Assembly (NCBI RefSeq): GCF_019047785.1 | Contig: NZ_CP077290.1 | Span: 2,604,001 to 2,668,000, forward strand | Direction: 5' to 3' | Source of the DNA: Enterobacter cancerogenus | GTDB lineage: Bacteria; Pseudomonadota; Gammaproteobacteria; Enterobacterales; Enterobacteriaceae | DNA: 64,000 nt | Shown here: piece by piece, positions 27,153 through 36,560 of the stretch | How the letters are laid out: each line of letters starts with the position of its first letter | Position numbering within the stretch: the first letter of the stretch is position 1 | Made by a program: the position numbers and the translations under genes | Notes under the pieces: generated by a model | Seen by the model: the letters and a program-made list of their open reading frames with translations, nothing else | Database searches by the model: none | Told to the model about the DNA's origin: nothing

Positions 27153-27449
27153 ATGAAAGCTACACACCTGGTTTGCCTGCTCATCTGCATGCTGTTTGCC
27201 GCCTTCGTTCACGCGCAGGAGAAGGACAATCCGGCGAAAGAGGCCCAGATCAAACAGCAGGTGATGAAAGACATTAAGAAAACCTGCACGCCGCAGAAGA
27301 AGCAGAGCGACAAGGCGTGGCAGGCGATGATTTTATCGTCCGAGGCCAATCAGCTGCTGATCAAAAATGCCGTCACCGCCATGAAACGCGACAACCTCGA
27401 CGGCTACTGGGACGCGGTGAGTCAGGTGGATTGTATGGAGGATTATTAA
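27153..27449 (+). CDS. yicS: YicS-like small secreted protein
   Basis: 98 aa with a signal peptide ending FVHA, then QEKDN. The mature part matches E. coli YicS in spacing: a Lys-rich helix, KKTCTPQKKQSDKAWQAM and a C-terminal WDAVSQVDCM, with two cysteines that could form a disulfide. Function is unknown. GGAGGG lies 4-5 bases before the ATG at 27153. In E. coli yicS also lies near nlpA, so this is backbone DNA separated from nlpA here by an 11-kb efflux-rich block. Confidence 0.82.
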   Translation: MKATHLVCLLICMLFAAFVHAQEKDNPAKEAQIKQQVMKDIKKTCTPQKKQSDKAWQAMILSSEANQLLIKNAVTAMKRDNLDGYWDAVSQVDCMEDY

Positions 27450-27469
27450 GGATACAGCCCGTGCTTAGT

Positions 27470-27524
27470 GCCGGGTGGCGCTGCGCTTACCCGGCCTACA
27501 AAACCGTGTAAGCGCCGCCGGGCA
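27470..27524. repeat. Paired REP elements (BIME) after yicS
   Basis: Two opposed REP units: GCCGGGTGGCGCTGCGCTTA followed by CCCGGCCTAC, then the inverted copy ending GCGCCGCCGGGC. It lies between convergent yicS and the LacI gene. Confidence 0.75.
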
Positions 27525-27543
27525 AAACGCACCCTGCGCCTTC

Positions 27544-28494
27544 TCAGCGCTTACGCCTTTCCGGGATAATCAAATCCCCGCGCAGCACGTACGACCCCAG
27601 CATCTGCGTTTTCTCATTCAGCCAGCTCACGATGCGCGCCGCCATGGCGTCCATGGAATATTCAATCGCCGGGATCACCGGAATGCCCGGCAGCTGCAGC
27701 GAACCGGCCAGGCTAAAGACCATGATGTCGTCCGGAACGGATTTATTAAACGCCTGCAGTTGCGGGATCACCCGCTGGGCTTCTTGTTCATCCACCACCA
27801 GCAGCGCGTTGAAGTTCAGCGTGCTCGCATTGTTGAGTAACTCCTGCAGCGCAACGGAGGACGAGGTCGCGTCCATAAAGACAAGGTTGCGGTTAAAGGG
27901 CAGGAAGTTTTTCTCCAGCGCGTGCTTGTAGCCGAGCAGCACCTGATCGGCAAAACCGCTGCCGTGCGGGTGGATCAGGGCAATCTGGCGTCGTCCCTGG
28001 CTGGTGAGAAAGTTGCAGGCCGTTTCGGCGGCAAAGGCGTGATCGAACTGAATGCTGTTGGCGTTATCGGCTTCCATGCAGTCAACCAGGATGACATTGT
28101 CCATTTCGATATCCAGCGGGAAACGCGCGCCAATCACCAGAATGTCATCGCATAACCCGCAGGAGAGCTCTTCCAGGGCGTGCATCACTTCCGCTTTGGT
28201 GTGCGCAAAGCGCAGCAGCAGATGCTTTTGATGCTGGCTGAGGTGTTTTTCCAGCGCGTAGAGATAACCCGTGGTCTGGTTGATGTTCTCCTGGGCGCAA
28301 ATCACGCCGATACAGCCCGTTGACTGGCTCAGCAGCGACTGGGCAATCACGTTGGGACGATAGTTCAGCTCATCCACCGCTTTTAAAACGGCCTGGCGGC
28401 TGGCCTCTTTCACGCCACGCGATCCGCTCAACACCCGTGATACCGTGGCTTTGGACACCCCGGCCAGACGCGATACATCGTTGATTGTAGACAT
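27544..28494 (-). CDS. LacI-family repressor of the beta-glucoside PTS operon
   Basis: 316 aa. The N-terminal LacI helix-turn-helix and hinge are clear (TINDVSRLAGVSKATVSRVL, then RQAVLKAVDELNYRPNVIAQ), followed by a periplasmic-binding-protein-like effector domain. The start at 28494 puts MSTINDV at the N-terminus with GGGGAGAG immediately upstream; the frame to 28527 was rejected. It is divergent from the PTS operon, whose promoter carries a perfect 14-bp LacI-type operator. It resembles AscG of E. coli in style; the effector is probably a sugar phosphate or beta-glucoside. Confidence 0.88.
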   Translation of the reverse strand: MSTINDVSRLAGVSKATVSRVLSGSRGVKEASRQAVLKAVDELNYRPNVIAQSLLSQSTGCIGVICAQENINQTTGYLYALEKHLSQHQKHLLLRFAHTKAEVMHALEELSCGLCDDILVIGARFPLDIEMDNVILVDCMEADNANSIQFDHAFAAETACNFLTSQGRRQIALIHPHGSGFADQVLLGYKHALEKNFLPFNRNLVFMDATSSSVALQELLNNASTLNFNALLVVDEQEAQRVIPQLQAFNKSVPDDIMVFSLAGSLQLPGIPVIPAIEYSMDAMAARIVSWLNEKTQMLGSYVLRGDLIIPERRKR

Positions 28495-28590
28495 CTCTCT
28501 CCCCTGGCAGGCCTGGCGCACCTGCAAATTCCATTTCCGCTACGGCTCACATTATAGCCAGTACGGAGTATATCCGTTTCCGTTTTTCAT

Positions 28591-28611
28591 GGAAACCGAT
28601 TTTCCGTTTCC
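28591..28611. promoter_or_regulatory. Secondary LacI-type operator
   Basis: GGAAAC, 9 bases, GTTTCC is a perfect 6-bp inverted repeat using the same half-site as the main operator, centred about 122 bases upstream of it. It could permit looping or autoregulation of the repressor gene. The spacing differs from the main operator, so it may be bound in another register. Confidence 0.5.
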
Positions 28612-28682
28612 ACTCAATTTGATGTAAAACTCGCCAAATTATGTGACACCGATCGTGATAATTAGCCCCATAAGCAACGCTT

Positions 28683-28730
28683 CTTGATAGCTGTCACACT
28701 TCTGTCTTTTATAAATGGAAACCGGTTTCC
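28683..28730 (+). promoter_or_regulatory. PTS operon promoter with CRP-like site and main LacI-type operator
   Basis: -35 TTGATA (28684-28689), an 18-base spacer and -10 TTTATA (28708-28713) are followed at once by the perfect palindrome GGAAACCGGTTTCC (28717-28730), which would sit over the start site. A half-good CRP site (CTTGA, 6 bases, TCACA at 28683-28698) overlaps the -35. The layout predicts strong repression by the divergent LacI protein. Confidence 0.7.
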
Positions 28731-28785
28731 GTATGATGTCCAATCATCCTCGCAATAACTTTTTACATTTAGAGGAAGGATGTCG

Positions 28786-29100
28786 ATGTTCAAGATTATG
28801 CTGTGTTGTTCAGCCGGGATGTCCACCAGCCTGCTGGTCAGCAAAATGGTCGAAGAAGCGAATGCGCGTGGGCTACCAGTCAAGATTGATGCCTACGGCG
28901 TGTCCGAATTTGACACGCAGTTTCCGCATTACCAGGTGGTGCTTCTCGGACCGCAGGTGAAATACATGTTAAAGACACTCTCAGACAAGGCGGCGACGCA
29001 AGGCATTCCGGTACAGGCCATCGAGATGATGGACTACGGCATGCAGCGTGGCGATAAAGTACTGGACTATGCTCTGTCGCTCATTGAAGCGGCACACTAA
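28786..29100 (+). CDS. PTS lactose/cellobiose-family IIB component
   Basis: 104 aa with the IIB phosphorylation loop CCSAGMSTSLLVSKM; the Cys directly before SAGMSTS (C8) would be the phosphocysteine. VVLLGPQVKYMLKTL also matches ChbB/CelA-type IIB. It passes phosphate from IIA to the sugar during uptake through IIC. Two ATG codons are six bases apart; 28786 has AGGAAGG at 6-7 bases, while 28780 abuts it. First gene of a five-gene operon. Confidence 0.9.
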   Translation: MFKIMLCCSAGMSTSLLVSKMVEEANARGLPVKIDAYGVSEFDTQFPHYQVVLLGPQVKYMLKTLSDKAATQGIPVQAIEMMDYGMQRGDKVLDYALSLIEAAH

Positions 29101-29111
29101 AAGGTGTTCAC

Positions 29112-30437
29112 ATGAGTTCGTTATATCAATCCATGGTCGCGGTGATTGAGCAATCGATTACCCCGCTGGCCGCAAAGCTCGGTCAGCAGAAGTATGTGAT
29201 TGCCATTCGCGACGGCTTTACCGCCGCGCTGCCGTTTATGATCATCGGCTCGTTCATGCTGGTGTTCATCTTCCCGCCGTTCTCGGCGGATACGACCAAC
29301 AGTTTCGCCCGCGGCTGGCTGGATTTCTCCCAGACCTACCGTGAACAGCTGATGCTGCCGTTTAACCTCAGCATGGGCGTGATGACCTTCTTCATTTCGG
29401 TGGGGATTGGCGCGAGCCTCGGACGTCAGTTTAACCTCGACCCGGTGATGTCCGGCCTGCTGGCGTTTATGGCGTTCCTGCTGGTTGCCGCGCCCTATGC
29501 CGACGGTAAGATCTCGACCCAGTATCTGTCGGGCCAGGGCATCTTCACCGCGCTGATCACCGCCATCTACTCCACCCGCGTGTATGCGTGGCTTAAGCAA
29601 AACAACGTGACCATCCGCCTGCCAAAAGAAGTGCCGACCGGCGTGGCGCGCTCGTTTGAAATCCTGATCCCGGTGATGGTGGTGATTGGCACCCTGCATC
29701 CGCTGAACCTGTTTATCGAAGCGCAAACCGGGATGATTATCCCACAGGCGATCATGCACCTGCTGGAGCCGCTGGTGTCGGCGTCGGATTCCCTGCCCGC
29801 CATTCTGCTCTCCGTGCTGCTGTGCCAGATCTTCTGGTTTGCTGGCATTCACGGCTCGCTGATTGTCACCGGCATCATGAACCCGTTCTGGATGGCGAAC
29901 CTGTCGGCAAACCAGGCCGCACTGGCTGCCGGTGCCGCTCTGCCGCACGTTTATCTGCAGGGCTTCTGGGACCACTACCTGCTGATTGGTGGCGTCGGTT
30001 CTACCCTGCCGCTGGCGTTCCTGCTGCTGCGCAGCCGCGTCACACACCTGCGTACCATCGGTAAAATGGGCGTGGTGCCCAGCTTCTTTAACATCAACGA
30101 ACCGATCCTGTTCGGCGCGCCGATCATCATGAACCCGATGCTGTTTATCCCGTTCGTGTTTGTGCCGCTGATCAACGCCTGTCTGGCCTACGGTGCCACT
30201 AAGCTCGGCTGGCTGGCGCAGGTGGTGTCGTTAACCCCATGGACCACTCCCGCACCGATTGGTGCCTCGTGGGCGGCGAACTGGGCATTAAGCCCGGTGG
30301 TGATGTGCGTGGTCTGTATGGTGATGTCCGCGCTGATGTACCTGCCGTTCCTGCGTGCCTATGAGCGTACGCTGATGAAAAACGAAGAGCAGAAAGCCCA
30401 GGCCACCGTCGGCGTCGCTGAAACCGCAAGTCATTGA
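29112..30437 (+). CDS. PTS lactose/cellobiose-family IIC permease
   Basis: 441 aa integral membrane protein, the usual length for CelB/ChbC. Landmarks include IRDGFTAALPFMIIGSFMLV in the first helix, FWFAGIHGSLIVTGIMNPFW, and FFNINEPILFGAPIIMNPML, the family's NEP sugar-site loop. It imports and phosphorylates a beta-glucoside (cellobiose, arbutin or salicin class) with the IIA and IIB encoded beside it. The gene is 11 bases after IIB and 17 bases before the hydrolase. Confidence 0.92.
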   Translation: MSSLYQSMVAVIEQSITPLAAKLGQQKYVIAIRDGFTAALPFMIIGSFMLVFIFPPFSADTTNSFARGWLDFSQTYREQLMLPFNLSMGVMTFFISVGIGASLGRQFNLDPVMSGLLAFMAFLLVAAPYADGKISTQYLSGQGIFTALITAIYSTRVYAWLKQNNVTIRLPKEVPTGVARSFEILIPVMVVIGTLHPLNLFIEAQTGMIIPQAIMHLLEPLVSASDSLPAILLSVLLCQIFWFAGIHGSLIVTGIMNPFWMANLSANQAALAAGAALPHVYLQGFWDHYLLIGGVGSTLPLAFLLLRSRVTHLRTIGKMGVVPSFFNINEPILFGAPIIMNPMLFIPFVFVPLINACLAYGATKLGWLAQVVSLTPWTTPAPIGASWAANWALSPVVMCVVCMVMSALMYLPFLRAYERTLMKNEEQKAQATVGVAETASH

Positions 30438-30454
30438 GTCAAAGAGGACGCGTC

Positions 30455-31831
30455 ATGAAATACACATTTCCCGATCGCTTCTGGTGGGGCAGCGCAAGCT
30501 CCGCTCTCCAGACCGAAGGGACACGAGAGGGGGAAACCACGTGGGACTACTGGTTTGCCCGCGAGCCGAACCGTTTTCATAACGGCGTGGGGCCGCAGCA
30601 GACCTCCACGTTTTATCAGCACTGGAAAACGGACATTCAACTGTTAAAGCAGCTGAACCACAACAGCTTTCGCACCTCAATAAGCTGGGCGCGCCTGATC
30701 CCCGACGGTATCGGTGAAGTGAACCCGCAGGCGGTCGACTTTTATAATCAGGTCATTGATGAGCTGATTGAACAGGGCATCACGCCGTTTATTACCCTGT
30801 TCCATTTCGACATGCCGATGGCGATGCAGGAGATCGGCGGTTGGGAAAACCGCGACGTGGTGGACGCTTACGCCCGCTACGCGCAGATCTGCTTTGCGCT
30901 GTTCGGCGACCGCGTGCTGCACTGGTTTACCTTCAACGAGCCAATTGTGCCGGTGGAGGGCGGTTATCTGTACGACTTCCACTATCCGAACGTGGTGGAT
31001 TTTCGTCGTGCGGCTACCGTGGCGTATCACACCGTGCTGGCCCACGCGAAAGCGGTTCAGGCTTACCGCGCCGGGCCTTATGCCGGGGAAATTGGCATCG
31101 TGCTCAACCTGACGCCCTCCTACCCGCGTTCGCAGAACCCGGCGGATGTGAAGGCGGCGCACATTGCGGATCTGATGTTTAACCGCAGCTTCCTCGACCC
31201 GGTGCTTCGCGGCGTGTATCCGGCAGACCTGGTGGCGCTGTTGAAAGCGTACGACCAACTCCCCGCCTGCAAGCCGGAGGACCGCGCCCTGATAGCGAAA
31301 GGAAAAATCGACCTGCTCGGCGTGAACTACTACCAGCCACGGCGCGTGAAGTGTCGCGACAGCGCGGTAAACCCGCAGGCGCCGTTTATGCCGGAGTGGT
31401 TCTTTGACAATTACGAGATGCCGGGCCGCAAGATGAACCCATACCGCGGCTGGGAAATCTACGAGCCGGGTATTTACGATATTCTGGTTAACCTGCGCGA
31501 CAACTACGATAATCCTCGCTGCTTTATTTCTGAAAACGGTATGGGCGTCGAAAATGAACAGCGCTTTATTGAAAATGGCCAGATTAACGATCAATACCGC
31601 ATCGATTTTATTTCTGAGCACTTAGCGTGGCTGCATAAAGGTATTAACGAAGGATGCAATTGCCTTGGCTACCATATGTGGACCTTTATTGATAACTGGT
31701 CCTGGTGTAATGCCTATAAAAATCGTTACGGATTTATTCAGCTCGACTTAGAGACGCAGCAGCGCACCCTCAAAAAAAGCGGCGAGTGGTTTGCCACCAC
31801 TGCCTTGAATAACAGTTTTGATAAAGAGTAA
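30455..31831 (+). CDS. 6-phospho-beta-glucosidase, GH1 family
   Basis: 458 aa, a (beta/alpha)8 barrel of glycoside hydrolase family 1. The acid/base Glu is in WFTFNEPIVP and the nucleophile Glu in CFISENGMGVEN; the early FWWGSASSALQTEG motif is also GH1-typical. Within a PTS operon it would cleave the imported 6-phospho sugar to glucose 6-phosphate and an aglycone or glucose. The start at 30455 has AGAGGA 7-8 bases upstream and gives the standard N-terminus YTFPDRFWWG; the frame from 30434 overlaps IIC. Confidence 0.93.
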   Translation: MKYTFPDRFWWGSASSALQTEGTREGETTWDYWFAREPNRFHNGVGPQQTSTFYQHWKTDIQLLKQLNHNSFRTSISWARLIPDGIGEVNPQAVDFYNQVIDELIEQGITPFITLFHFDMPMAMQEIGGWENRDVVDAYARYAQICFALFGDRVLHWFTFNEPIVPVEGGYLYDFHYPNVVDFRRAATVAYHTVLAHAKAVQAYRAGPYAGEIGIVLNLTPSYPRSQNPADVKAAHIADLMFNRSFLDPVLRGVYPADLVALLKAYDQLPACKPEDRALIAKGKIDLLGVNYYQPRRVKCRDSAVNPQAPFMPEWFFDNYEMPGRKMNPYRGWEIYEPGIYDILVNLRDNYDNPRCFISENGMGVENEQRFIENGQINDQYRIDFISEHLAWLHKGINEGCNCLGYHMWTFIDNWSWCNAYKNRYGFIQLDLETQQRTLKKSGEWFATTALNNSFDKE

Positions 31832-31833
31832 TT

Positions 31834-32139
31834 ATGATGATCGTATTAGAAGATGCCGTAATGGAAATTATCGTCAACGCCGGTCAGTCCCGCAGTTTGT
31901 GCTTTGAAGCGCTGCACGCGGCGCGCCAGGGCAACCTTGACGAAGCCAAAAGCCTGCTGCGCGAAGCCGATGGCTATGCGCGCCAGGCGCACAAAATGCA
32001 GACCAAACTGATCGAGCAGGATGCGGGAGAAGCCCGCCAGCCGATGACCTTAATTATGGTGCACGCCCAGGACCATTTAATGAATTCCCTGCTGGCGCGT
32101 GAATTATCGGAAGAAATTATTCATTTATACCAGAGATAA
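31834..32139 (+). CDS. PTS lactose/cellobiose-family IIA component
   Basis: 101 aa, a small all-helical trimeric IIA. The phosphohistidine is H77 in LIMVHAQDHLMNSLLARE, a strongly conserved block in ChbA/LacF. The start is ATG 31834 or 31837, which abut. It begins 2 bases after the GH1 stop, so coupling is likely. With IIB, IIC and GH1 it completes a self-sufficient uptake and hydrolysis pathway. Confidence 0.92.
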   Translation: MMIVLEDAVMEIIVNAGQSRSLCFEALHAARQGNLDEAKSLLREADGYARQAHKMQTKLIEQDAGEARQPMTLIMVHAQDHLMNSLLARELSEEIIHLYQR

Positions 32140-32277
32140 TCTATGGCGAAATAACGTTAGCGTAATACCTCTGTACCTAAAATAGAGATCCACTTGTTCT
32201 GATGATAGCGACATACTCTGTCAGATCGGAGCGGGATGGTTATTGTCTGAATAAAATTAAACTATATTGAGATAACC

Positions 32278-33657
32278 ATGAATACGATTAAAAAACTTCC
32301 ATTAACAATGGCGGTTATCGCCGCGCTTTGCCCCATTTCCGTACTCGCGCAAGAATTTACGCAGGAGCAAATCGACGCCATTGTGGCCAAAGCGGTGGAC
32401 AAAGCCCTGGCAGAACGTCAGGCCAAAATGGATGCCGCCGTTGCCAAAAAAGCGGACGTGGTGACCGAGCCGCAAAGCGCGGCGCAATCCCCGGATATGG
32501 CGATCCCGTTCGGGGTGAAATTTACCGGCTACGCCCGCTACGGCGCGCACTTCCAGGCCGCCGACCAGAAATACGTGGCGGTAGACGGCTCCTACAACGG
32601 CGCGTCCGCGATTGGTCGTCTGGGCAACGAAGGCAACGGCGGTGAATTCCAGCTTTCCAAAGCCTTCAAAGGTGACAACGGTGCCATCTGGGACATCAAC
32701 GTGATGATCGACCACTGGGGCGATGAGGTTAACCTGAAAAAAGCCTACGCCGGTGTGACCAACATTATGGCATCGAACCCGAACGCCTATTTCTGGGCGG
32801 GGCGCGACTTCCACCAGCGTCCGCAGCAGGGCATCAACGATTACTTCTGGATGAACCACGACGGCCAGGGTGCCGGGGTGAAGAACTTCGACATCGGCGG
32901 CGTGCAGTTTGACGTGGCGGCCGTGGCGGCGGTGGAATCCTGTAGCCCGGAAGTGATGGAAGATGAAGCGAACCCGTCGCGCATCACCTGTACCGGCGGC
33001 TCCGGCACGGGCGACAAAGGCAACTACGCGGCAACCTCTAAAATCCACGGCATGAAGCTCGGCCCGATCGACCTGGAGCTGTACGCCAACTACGGCTTTG
33101 ACTCGAAGGCCATTGAAAGCGACGAGCGCCTGAACGCCTGGCAGGGCGGCGTGGTGATGAGCCACACCAACGACAGCGGCGTAAACAAGGTGATCGCCCG
33201 CTACTCGGATAACTCGGACAACAGCGTCTTCAACAAAACCGAGGATCTGACCACGGTCTACGCCAGCTTCGAGGGGCTGTACAAATTCACCCAAGCCACG
33301 CAGGTGGAGTATATCCTCGCCTTCCACGATTACGACAACAGTCGTGATGACACCGACAACCGCAAGAACTACAACGCCATCGTCCGCCCGATGCACTGGT
33401 GGAACGACGTCCACTCGACCTGGCTGGAAGCGGGCTGGCAGCACGTTGATTACGACAACGGCGGCGATAATAAGGGCTGGAAGCTGACCCTGTCGCAGAA
33501 CATGTCTATCGCCATGGGGCCGGAGTTCCGCCCGATGCTGCGTTTCTACGTCACCGGCGGCAAAGTGGATAACGAACGCACCGCCCGCGTGAACAATACC
33601 AAAGACGAAACGCTCGACGATTTCAACGTCGGCGCGATGTGGGAGGCGTGGTTCTAA
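32278..33657 (+). CDS. LamB/ScrY/BglH-family carbohydrate porin
   Basis: 459 aa with a signal peptide ending SVLA, then QEFTQEQ. An Ala/Lys-rich, coiled-coil-like N-terminal segment (about residues 25-70), as in ScrY and BglH, precedes the 18-strand maltoporin-type barrel ([36 protein letters not shown]-terminal WEAWF with the final Phe). It lets beta-glucosides cross the outer membrane. It follows IIA by 138 bases, a gap large enough for an extra promoter, though none was convincing. Confidence 0.92.
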   Translation: MNTIKKLPLTMAVIAALCPISVLAQEFTQEQIDAIVAKAVDKALAERQAKMDAAVAKKADVVTEPQSAAQSPDMAIPFGVKFTGYARYGAHFQAADQKYVAVDGSYNGASAIGRLGNEGNGGEFQLSKAFKGDNGAIWDINVMIDHWGDEVNLKKAYAGVTNIMASNPNAYFWAGRDFHQRPQQGINDYFWMNHDGQGAGVKNFDIGGVQFDVAAVAAVESCSPEVMEDEANPSRITCTGGSGTGDKGNYAATSKIHGMKLGPIDLELYANYGFDSKAIESDERLNAWQGGVVMSHTNDSGVNKVIARYSDNSDNSVFNKTEDLTTVYASFEGLYKFTQATQVEYILAFHDYDNSRDDTDNRKNYNAIVRPMHWWNDVHSTWLEAGWQHVDYDNGGDNKGWKLTLSQNMSIAMGPEFRPMLRFYVTGGKVDNERTARVNNTKDETLDDFNVGAMWEAWF

Positions 33658-33674
33658 TACGACGCCGTTTGTTT

Positions 33675-33744
33675 CGCCCGGCGGCGCTGCGCTTGCACGG
33701 GCCTACAAAACCTTGTAGGCCAGGTAAGCGCAGCGCCGCCCGGC
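33675..33744. repeat. Paired REP elements (BIME) after the porin gene
   Basis: Two inverted REP units: CGCCCGGCGGCGCTGCGCTT and, opposed, AAGCGCAGCGCCGCCCGGC, with GGCCTACAAAACCTTGTAGGCC between them. Confidence 0.8.
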
Positions 33745-33791
33745 AAGATCCCATGTTATGCTACAAAAAAACCGACATAACAGGGGAGAAC

Positions 33792-34697
33792 ATGGGTTCC
33801 ACACGTAAAGGGATGCTGAACGTCCTGATCGCCGCCGTTTTATGGGGAAGTTCAGGCGTTTGCGCGCAGTACATCATGGAGAAAAGCCACATTTCCTCGC
33901 CTTATCTGACCATGATTCGCCTGCTGTTTACCGGCGTGATCCTGCTGACGCTCTCCTTCGTTCACGGCGACAAGATTTTCTCGGTCATCAAAAACCGCAA
34001 GGACGCCCTCAGCCTGCTGTTTTTCTCATTGGTCGGCGCGCTTACCGTGCAGCTCACCTTCCTGCTGACGATTGAAAAATCCAACGCCGCCACCGCTACC
34101 GTGCTGCAGTTCCTCTCGCCGACCATTATCGTGGCGTGGTTCGCGCTGGCGCGGAAAAAGCGCCCCGGTATTTTTGTCTTATCCGCGATAATGACCTCGC
34201 TTGTCGGCACCTTCCTGCTGGTAACGCACGGCGACCCGACATCGCTCTCTATCTCGCCTGCCGCGCTGTTCTTCGGCATCGCCTCGGCCTTTGCTGCGGC
34301 GTTCTATACCACTTATCCGTCAACGCTGATCGCCCGCTACGGCACGCTACCGATTGTTGGCTGGAGTATGTTGATTGCAGGACTGGTGCTGACGCCGTTC
34401 TACGCCGGGCGCGGCACCACGTTTGCGTTCGACGGTAGCCTGCTGCTGGCGTTCTTCTATCTGGTGGTGATCGGTACGGCGCTGACGTTCAGCCTGTATC
34501 TGAAAGGGGCGCAAATGATCGGTGGGCCGAAGGCAAGCATTCTGAGCTGCGCCGAGCCGCTGAGCAGCGCATTGCTGTCGGTGATCCTGCTGGGGGTGGC
34601 CTTCACCCTGCCGGACTGGCTGGGCACGCTGCTGATTGTCTCGTCGGTGGTGTTGATTTCGATGGATTCGAGAAGACGGGTTCAGACTTCAGCCTGA
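33792..34697 (+). CDS. yicL: YicL, EamA/DMT-family transporter
   Basis: 301 aa with ten predicted helices in two EamA repeats. It is almost colinear with E. coli YicL, for example the start [20 protein letters not shown] and [20 protein letters not shown]. The substrate is unknown; EamA proteins commonly export metabolites. The start at 33792 has GGGGAGA 5-6 bases upstream; the frame back to 33639 runs through the porin end and the REP pair. It is convergent with the yefM-yoeB pair, 1 base apart. Confidence 0.93.
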   Translation: MGSTRKGMLNVLIAAVLWGSSGVCAQYIMEKSHISSPYLTMIRLLFTGVILLTLSFVHGDKIFSVIKNRKDALSLLFFSLVGALTVQLTFLLTIEKSNAATATVLQFLSPTIIVAWFALARKKRPGIFVLSAIMTSLVGTFLLVTHGDPTSLSISPAALFFGIASAFAAAFYTTYPSTLIARYGTLPIVGWSMLIAGLVLTPFYAGRGTTFAFDGSLLLAFFYLVVIGTALTFSLYLKGAQMIGGPKASILSCAEPLSSALLSVILLGVAFTLPDWLGTLLIVSSVVLISMDSRRRVQTSA

Positions 34698-34698
34698 T

Positions 34699-34965
34699 TT
34701 ACGCATGATAGTGATAGCGGCACATCAAAATGGTCAGCGCGCTATCCGTCACGCCATAAACCAGACGGTCAGTATCGTTTATCCGGCGGGACCAGTAGCC
34801 TGAAAGATTACCTTTAAGCGGTTCCGGCTTCCCCAGGCCATCAAAAGGCTGACGCTTCGCATCTTCAATCAGCTTGTTGATTCTGCGAAGCGTTTTCTTA
34901 TCCTGCTCTTGCCACCACAGGTAATCGTCCCAGCCGTTATCAGTCCAAATCAGTAGCCTGGTCAT
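34699..34965 (-). CDS. yoeB: YoeB-type ribosome-dependent mRNA interferase toxin
   Basis: 88 aa RelE-superfamily toxin. It matches E. coli YoeB closely: IWTDNGWDDYLWWQEQDKK, KPEPLKGNLSGYWSRRI and the C-terminal CRYHYHA with the catalytic-region His and Tyr. It cleaves translated mRNA in the ribosomal A site. The ATG at 34965 is 7 bases after a GGGA and gives a 26-base overlap with the antitoxin gene, longer than in E. coli; a TTG at 34968 is possible but less likely. Confidence 0.92.
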   Translation of the reverse strand: MTRLLIWTDNGWDDYLWWQEQDKKTLRRINKLIEDAKRQPFDGLGKPEPLKGNLSGYWSRRINDTDRLVYGVTDSALTILMCRYHYHA

Positions 34966-35212
34966 CAATCAGATCCCTCTGCGTGGTTTTTCCCGTGTTT
35001 GCCTGTGCGATTGACTCCATCAGTCGGCTGGCATTAGCAGGCGAACTCATTAAATGGATCGTTTCCATCATCGAGTTGTAGTGCTGAAGAGACATAACAA
35101 CCGCATCCCCGCCGTTGCGGCGGCTGATGATTGTCGTCTCCACATTGTCATTCACGTCGTCCAACACATCTTTGAGTCGGCTTCGTGCTTCAGTAAACGT
35201 CACAACCTGCAT
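34940..35212 (-). CDS. yefM: YefM-type antitoxin
   Basis: 90 aa, Phd/YefM family. The N-terminal DNA-binding fold is VTFTEARSRLKDVLDDVND through ISRRNGGDAVVMSLQHYNSM, and the acidic flexible tail (about residues 60-90) neutralises YoeB. AGGAGG lies just before the ATG. It is preceded by TGTACA-core operator elements like those bound by E. coli YefM. Confidence 0.93.
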   Translation of the reverse strand: MQVVTFTEARSRLKDVLDDVNDNVETTIISRRNGGDAVVMSLQHYNSMMETIHLMSSPANASRLMESIAQANTGKTTQRDLIDDQATDLD

Positions 35213-35221
35213 ATTCCCTCC

Positions 35222-35245
35222 TGTACAAGTTACGGTACAAGTATA
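35222..35245 (-). promoter_or_regulatory. yefM-yoeB operator and -10 element
   Basis: GTACAAG occurs twice, 12 bases apart (35223-35229 and 35235-35241); the first copy lies in a TGTACA core, the sequence bound by YefM in E. coli. A minus-strand TATACT -10 (35240-35245) overlaps the second copy, so binding would block the promoter. Confidence 0.65.
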
Positions 35246-35268
35246 TCGCCAGCGTGACTATTTATCAA

Positions 35269-36459
35269 TCAACGCGCCCTCACCTTCGCTGCCACCAGCA
35301 GCGCCGTCAGCAGCATCAGCGTGCCGGAAATCACCAGCGGTGAGGTCAGCCCCAGATGGTCGAGCGCCACGCCGCCCACCGCTGCGCCGCAGGTGTTCGC
35401 CAGCTGGATCACCGCCACCTGAATCGACCCGGCTTTTTCCGCCTGATCGGCCAGCGAGCGGGTGATCCACGTCGACCAGCCCACCGGTACCAGCGCAAAA
35501 GCAAAGCCCCAGATAATCGCAATCGCCGAGGCGACCCACTTATCGCTGCCCCACAGCACCAGCACCGCGGCGCTTATCGCCAGCACCAGCGGCGCGCCTG
35601 CCAGCGCCACCTTGAGGGAGCGTTTCAGGAACTGGGACGACAGCGAGGTGCCGACAAAGCTGGCGATACCGAAACTCAGCAGCACCAGCGTCAGGCCATC
35701 CACATCAAAGCCCGCCATGGTCATAAACACCGGGCGGATGTAGGTGAAGAAGGCAAACTGCCCGGCGAAGGCCATAAAGATGGCGGTCATGCCAGCCATA
35801 ACGCCAGGGCGCTTGAGCAGCGCGAACATGTTCTGTTTGTGGTGCGCAGCTTCACCCGGCAGGGACGGCAGCGCCTTCCACACCCAGATAATGCACAGAA
35901 GGCCCATCACCGCGGCGGCGTTAAAGACGTTACGCCAGCCGATAATTCCGCCGAGGAAGCTGCCCAGCGGCGCGGCAATCACCAGCGCGATGGAGACCGC
36001 GCCGAAAATCACGGACAGCGCTTTAGGCACCGTGCGGGCGGGCACCAGACGCATGGTCAGCGAGGCCGACATCGCCCAGAAGCCGCCGAGCCCTAACCCG
36101 AGACAGGCACGGCCGAGCAGCAGCAGGCTAAAGCTATTGGCGAAGGAGACCAGCAGGCAGGATGCCGTCAGCAGCACGCTGAAGAGAATGACCACTTTGC
36201 GGCGGTCGATAGCGCCAATCGCCTGGGTAATAAAGAGGCTGGCAAACATCGCCACAAACGCGGTGACGGTGACGGACTGCCCCGCCACACCTTCGGAAAT
36301 ACCCAGATCCTGCGCCATTGGCGTCAGCAGGCTCACCGGCAGAAACTCAACGGTAATCAGACAGGCGACGCAGAACGCCACGGAGAAAACCGCCGACCAG
36401 TTGGGCCGGGAAACGTCTTTGGTCTGCGGTCTGGTCGTGGGCTGGATATGTTCTGTCAT
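35269..36459 (-). CDS. nepI: NepI, purine ribonucleoside exporter (MFS)
   Basis: 396 aa, 12 predicted helices, same length as E. coli NepI/YicM. Landmarks are [20 protein letters not shown] in helix 1 and [19 protein letters not shown] in helix 4. The family exports inosine and guanosine and gives resistance to 6-mercaptopurine. Position next to yicN is as in E. coli. The C-terminus comes close to the yefM promoter region (56 bases). Confidence 0.93.
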   Translation of the reverse strand: MTEHIQPTTRPQTKDVSRPNWSAVFSVAFCVACLITVEFLPVSLLTPMAQDLGISEGVAGQSVTVTAFVAMFASLFITQAIGAIDRRKVVILFSVLLTASCLLVSFANSFSLLLLGRACLGLGLGGFWAMSASLTMRLVPARTVPKALSVIFGAVSIALVIAAPLGSFLGGIIGWRNVFNAAAVMGLLCIIWVWKALPSLPGEAAHHKQNMFALLKRPGVMAGMTAIFMAFAGQFAFFTYIRPVFMTMAGFDVDGLTLVLLSFGIASFVGTSLSSQFLKRSLKVALAGAPLVLAISAAVLVLWGSDKWVASAIAIIWGFAFALVPVGWSTWITRSLADQAEKAGSIQVAVIQLANTCGAAVGGVALDHLGLTSPLVISGTLMLLTALLVAAKVRAR

Positions 36460-36560
36460 GGCATCACCTGAAGATAAAAACGTGCGGAAAAGTCGCGCAG
36501 TTTATCATCAAAAGTGTGATGAATTTAACGTTTAGACAACTTTTGTCGTTTTACAGGGGA

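Noticed and set aside
29121..30047. 308-aa minus-strand open frame
   Set aside because: Antisense to PTS IIC; highly charged shadow composition (Arg/His/Gln/Asp runs).
32302..33444. 380-aa minus-strand open frame
   Set aside because: Fully antisense to the sugar porin; Val/His-rich composition of a shadow frame, no SD or homology.
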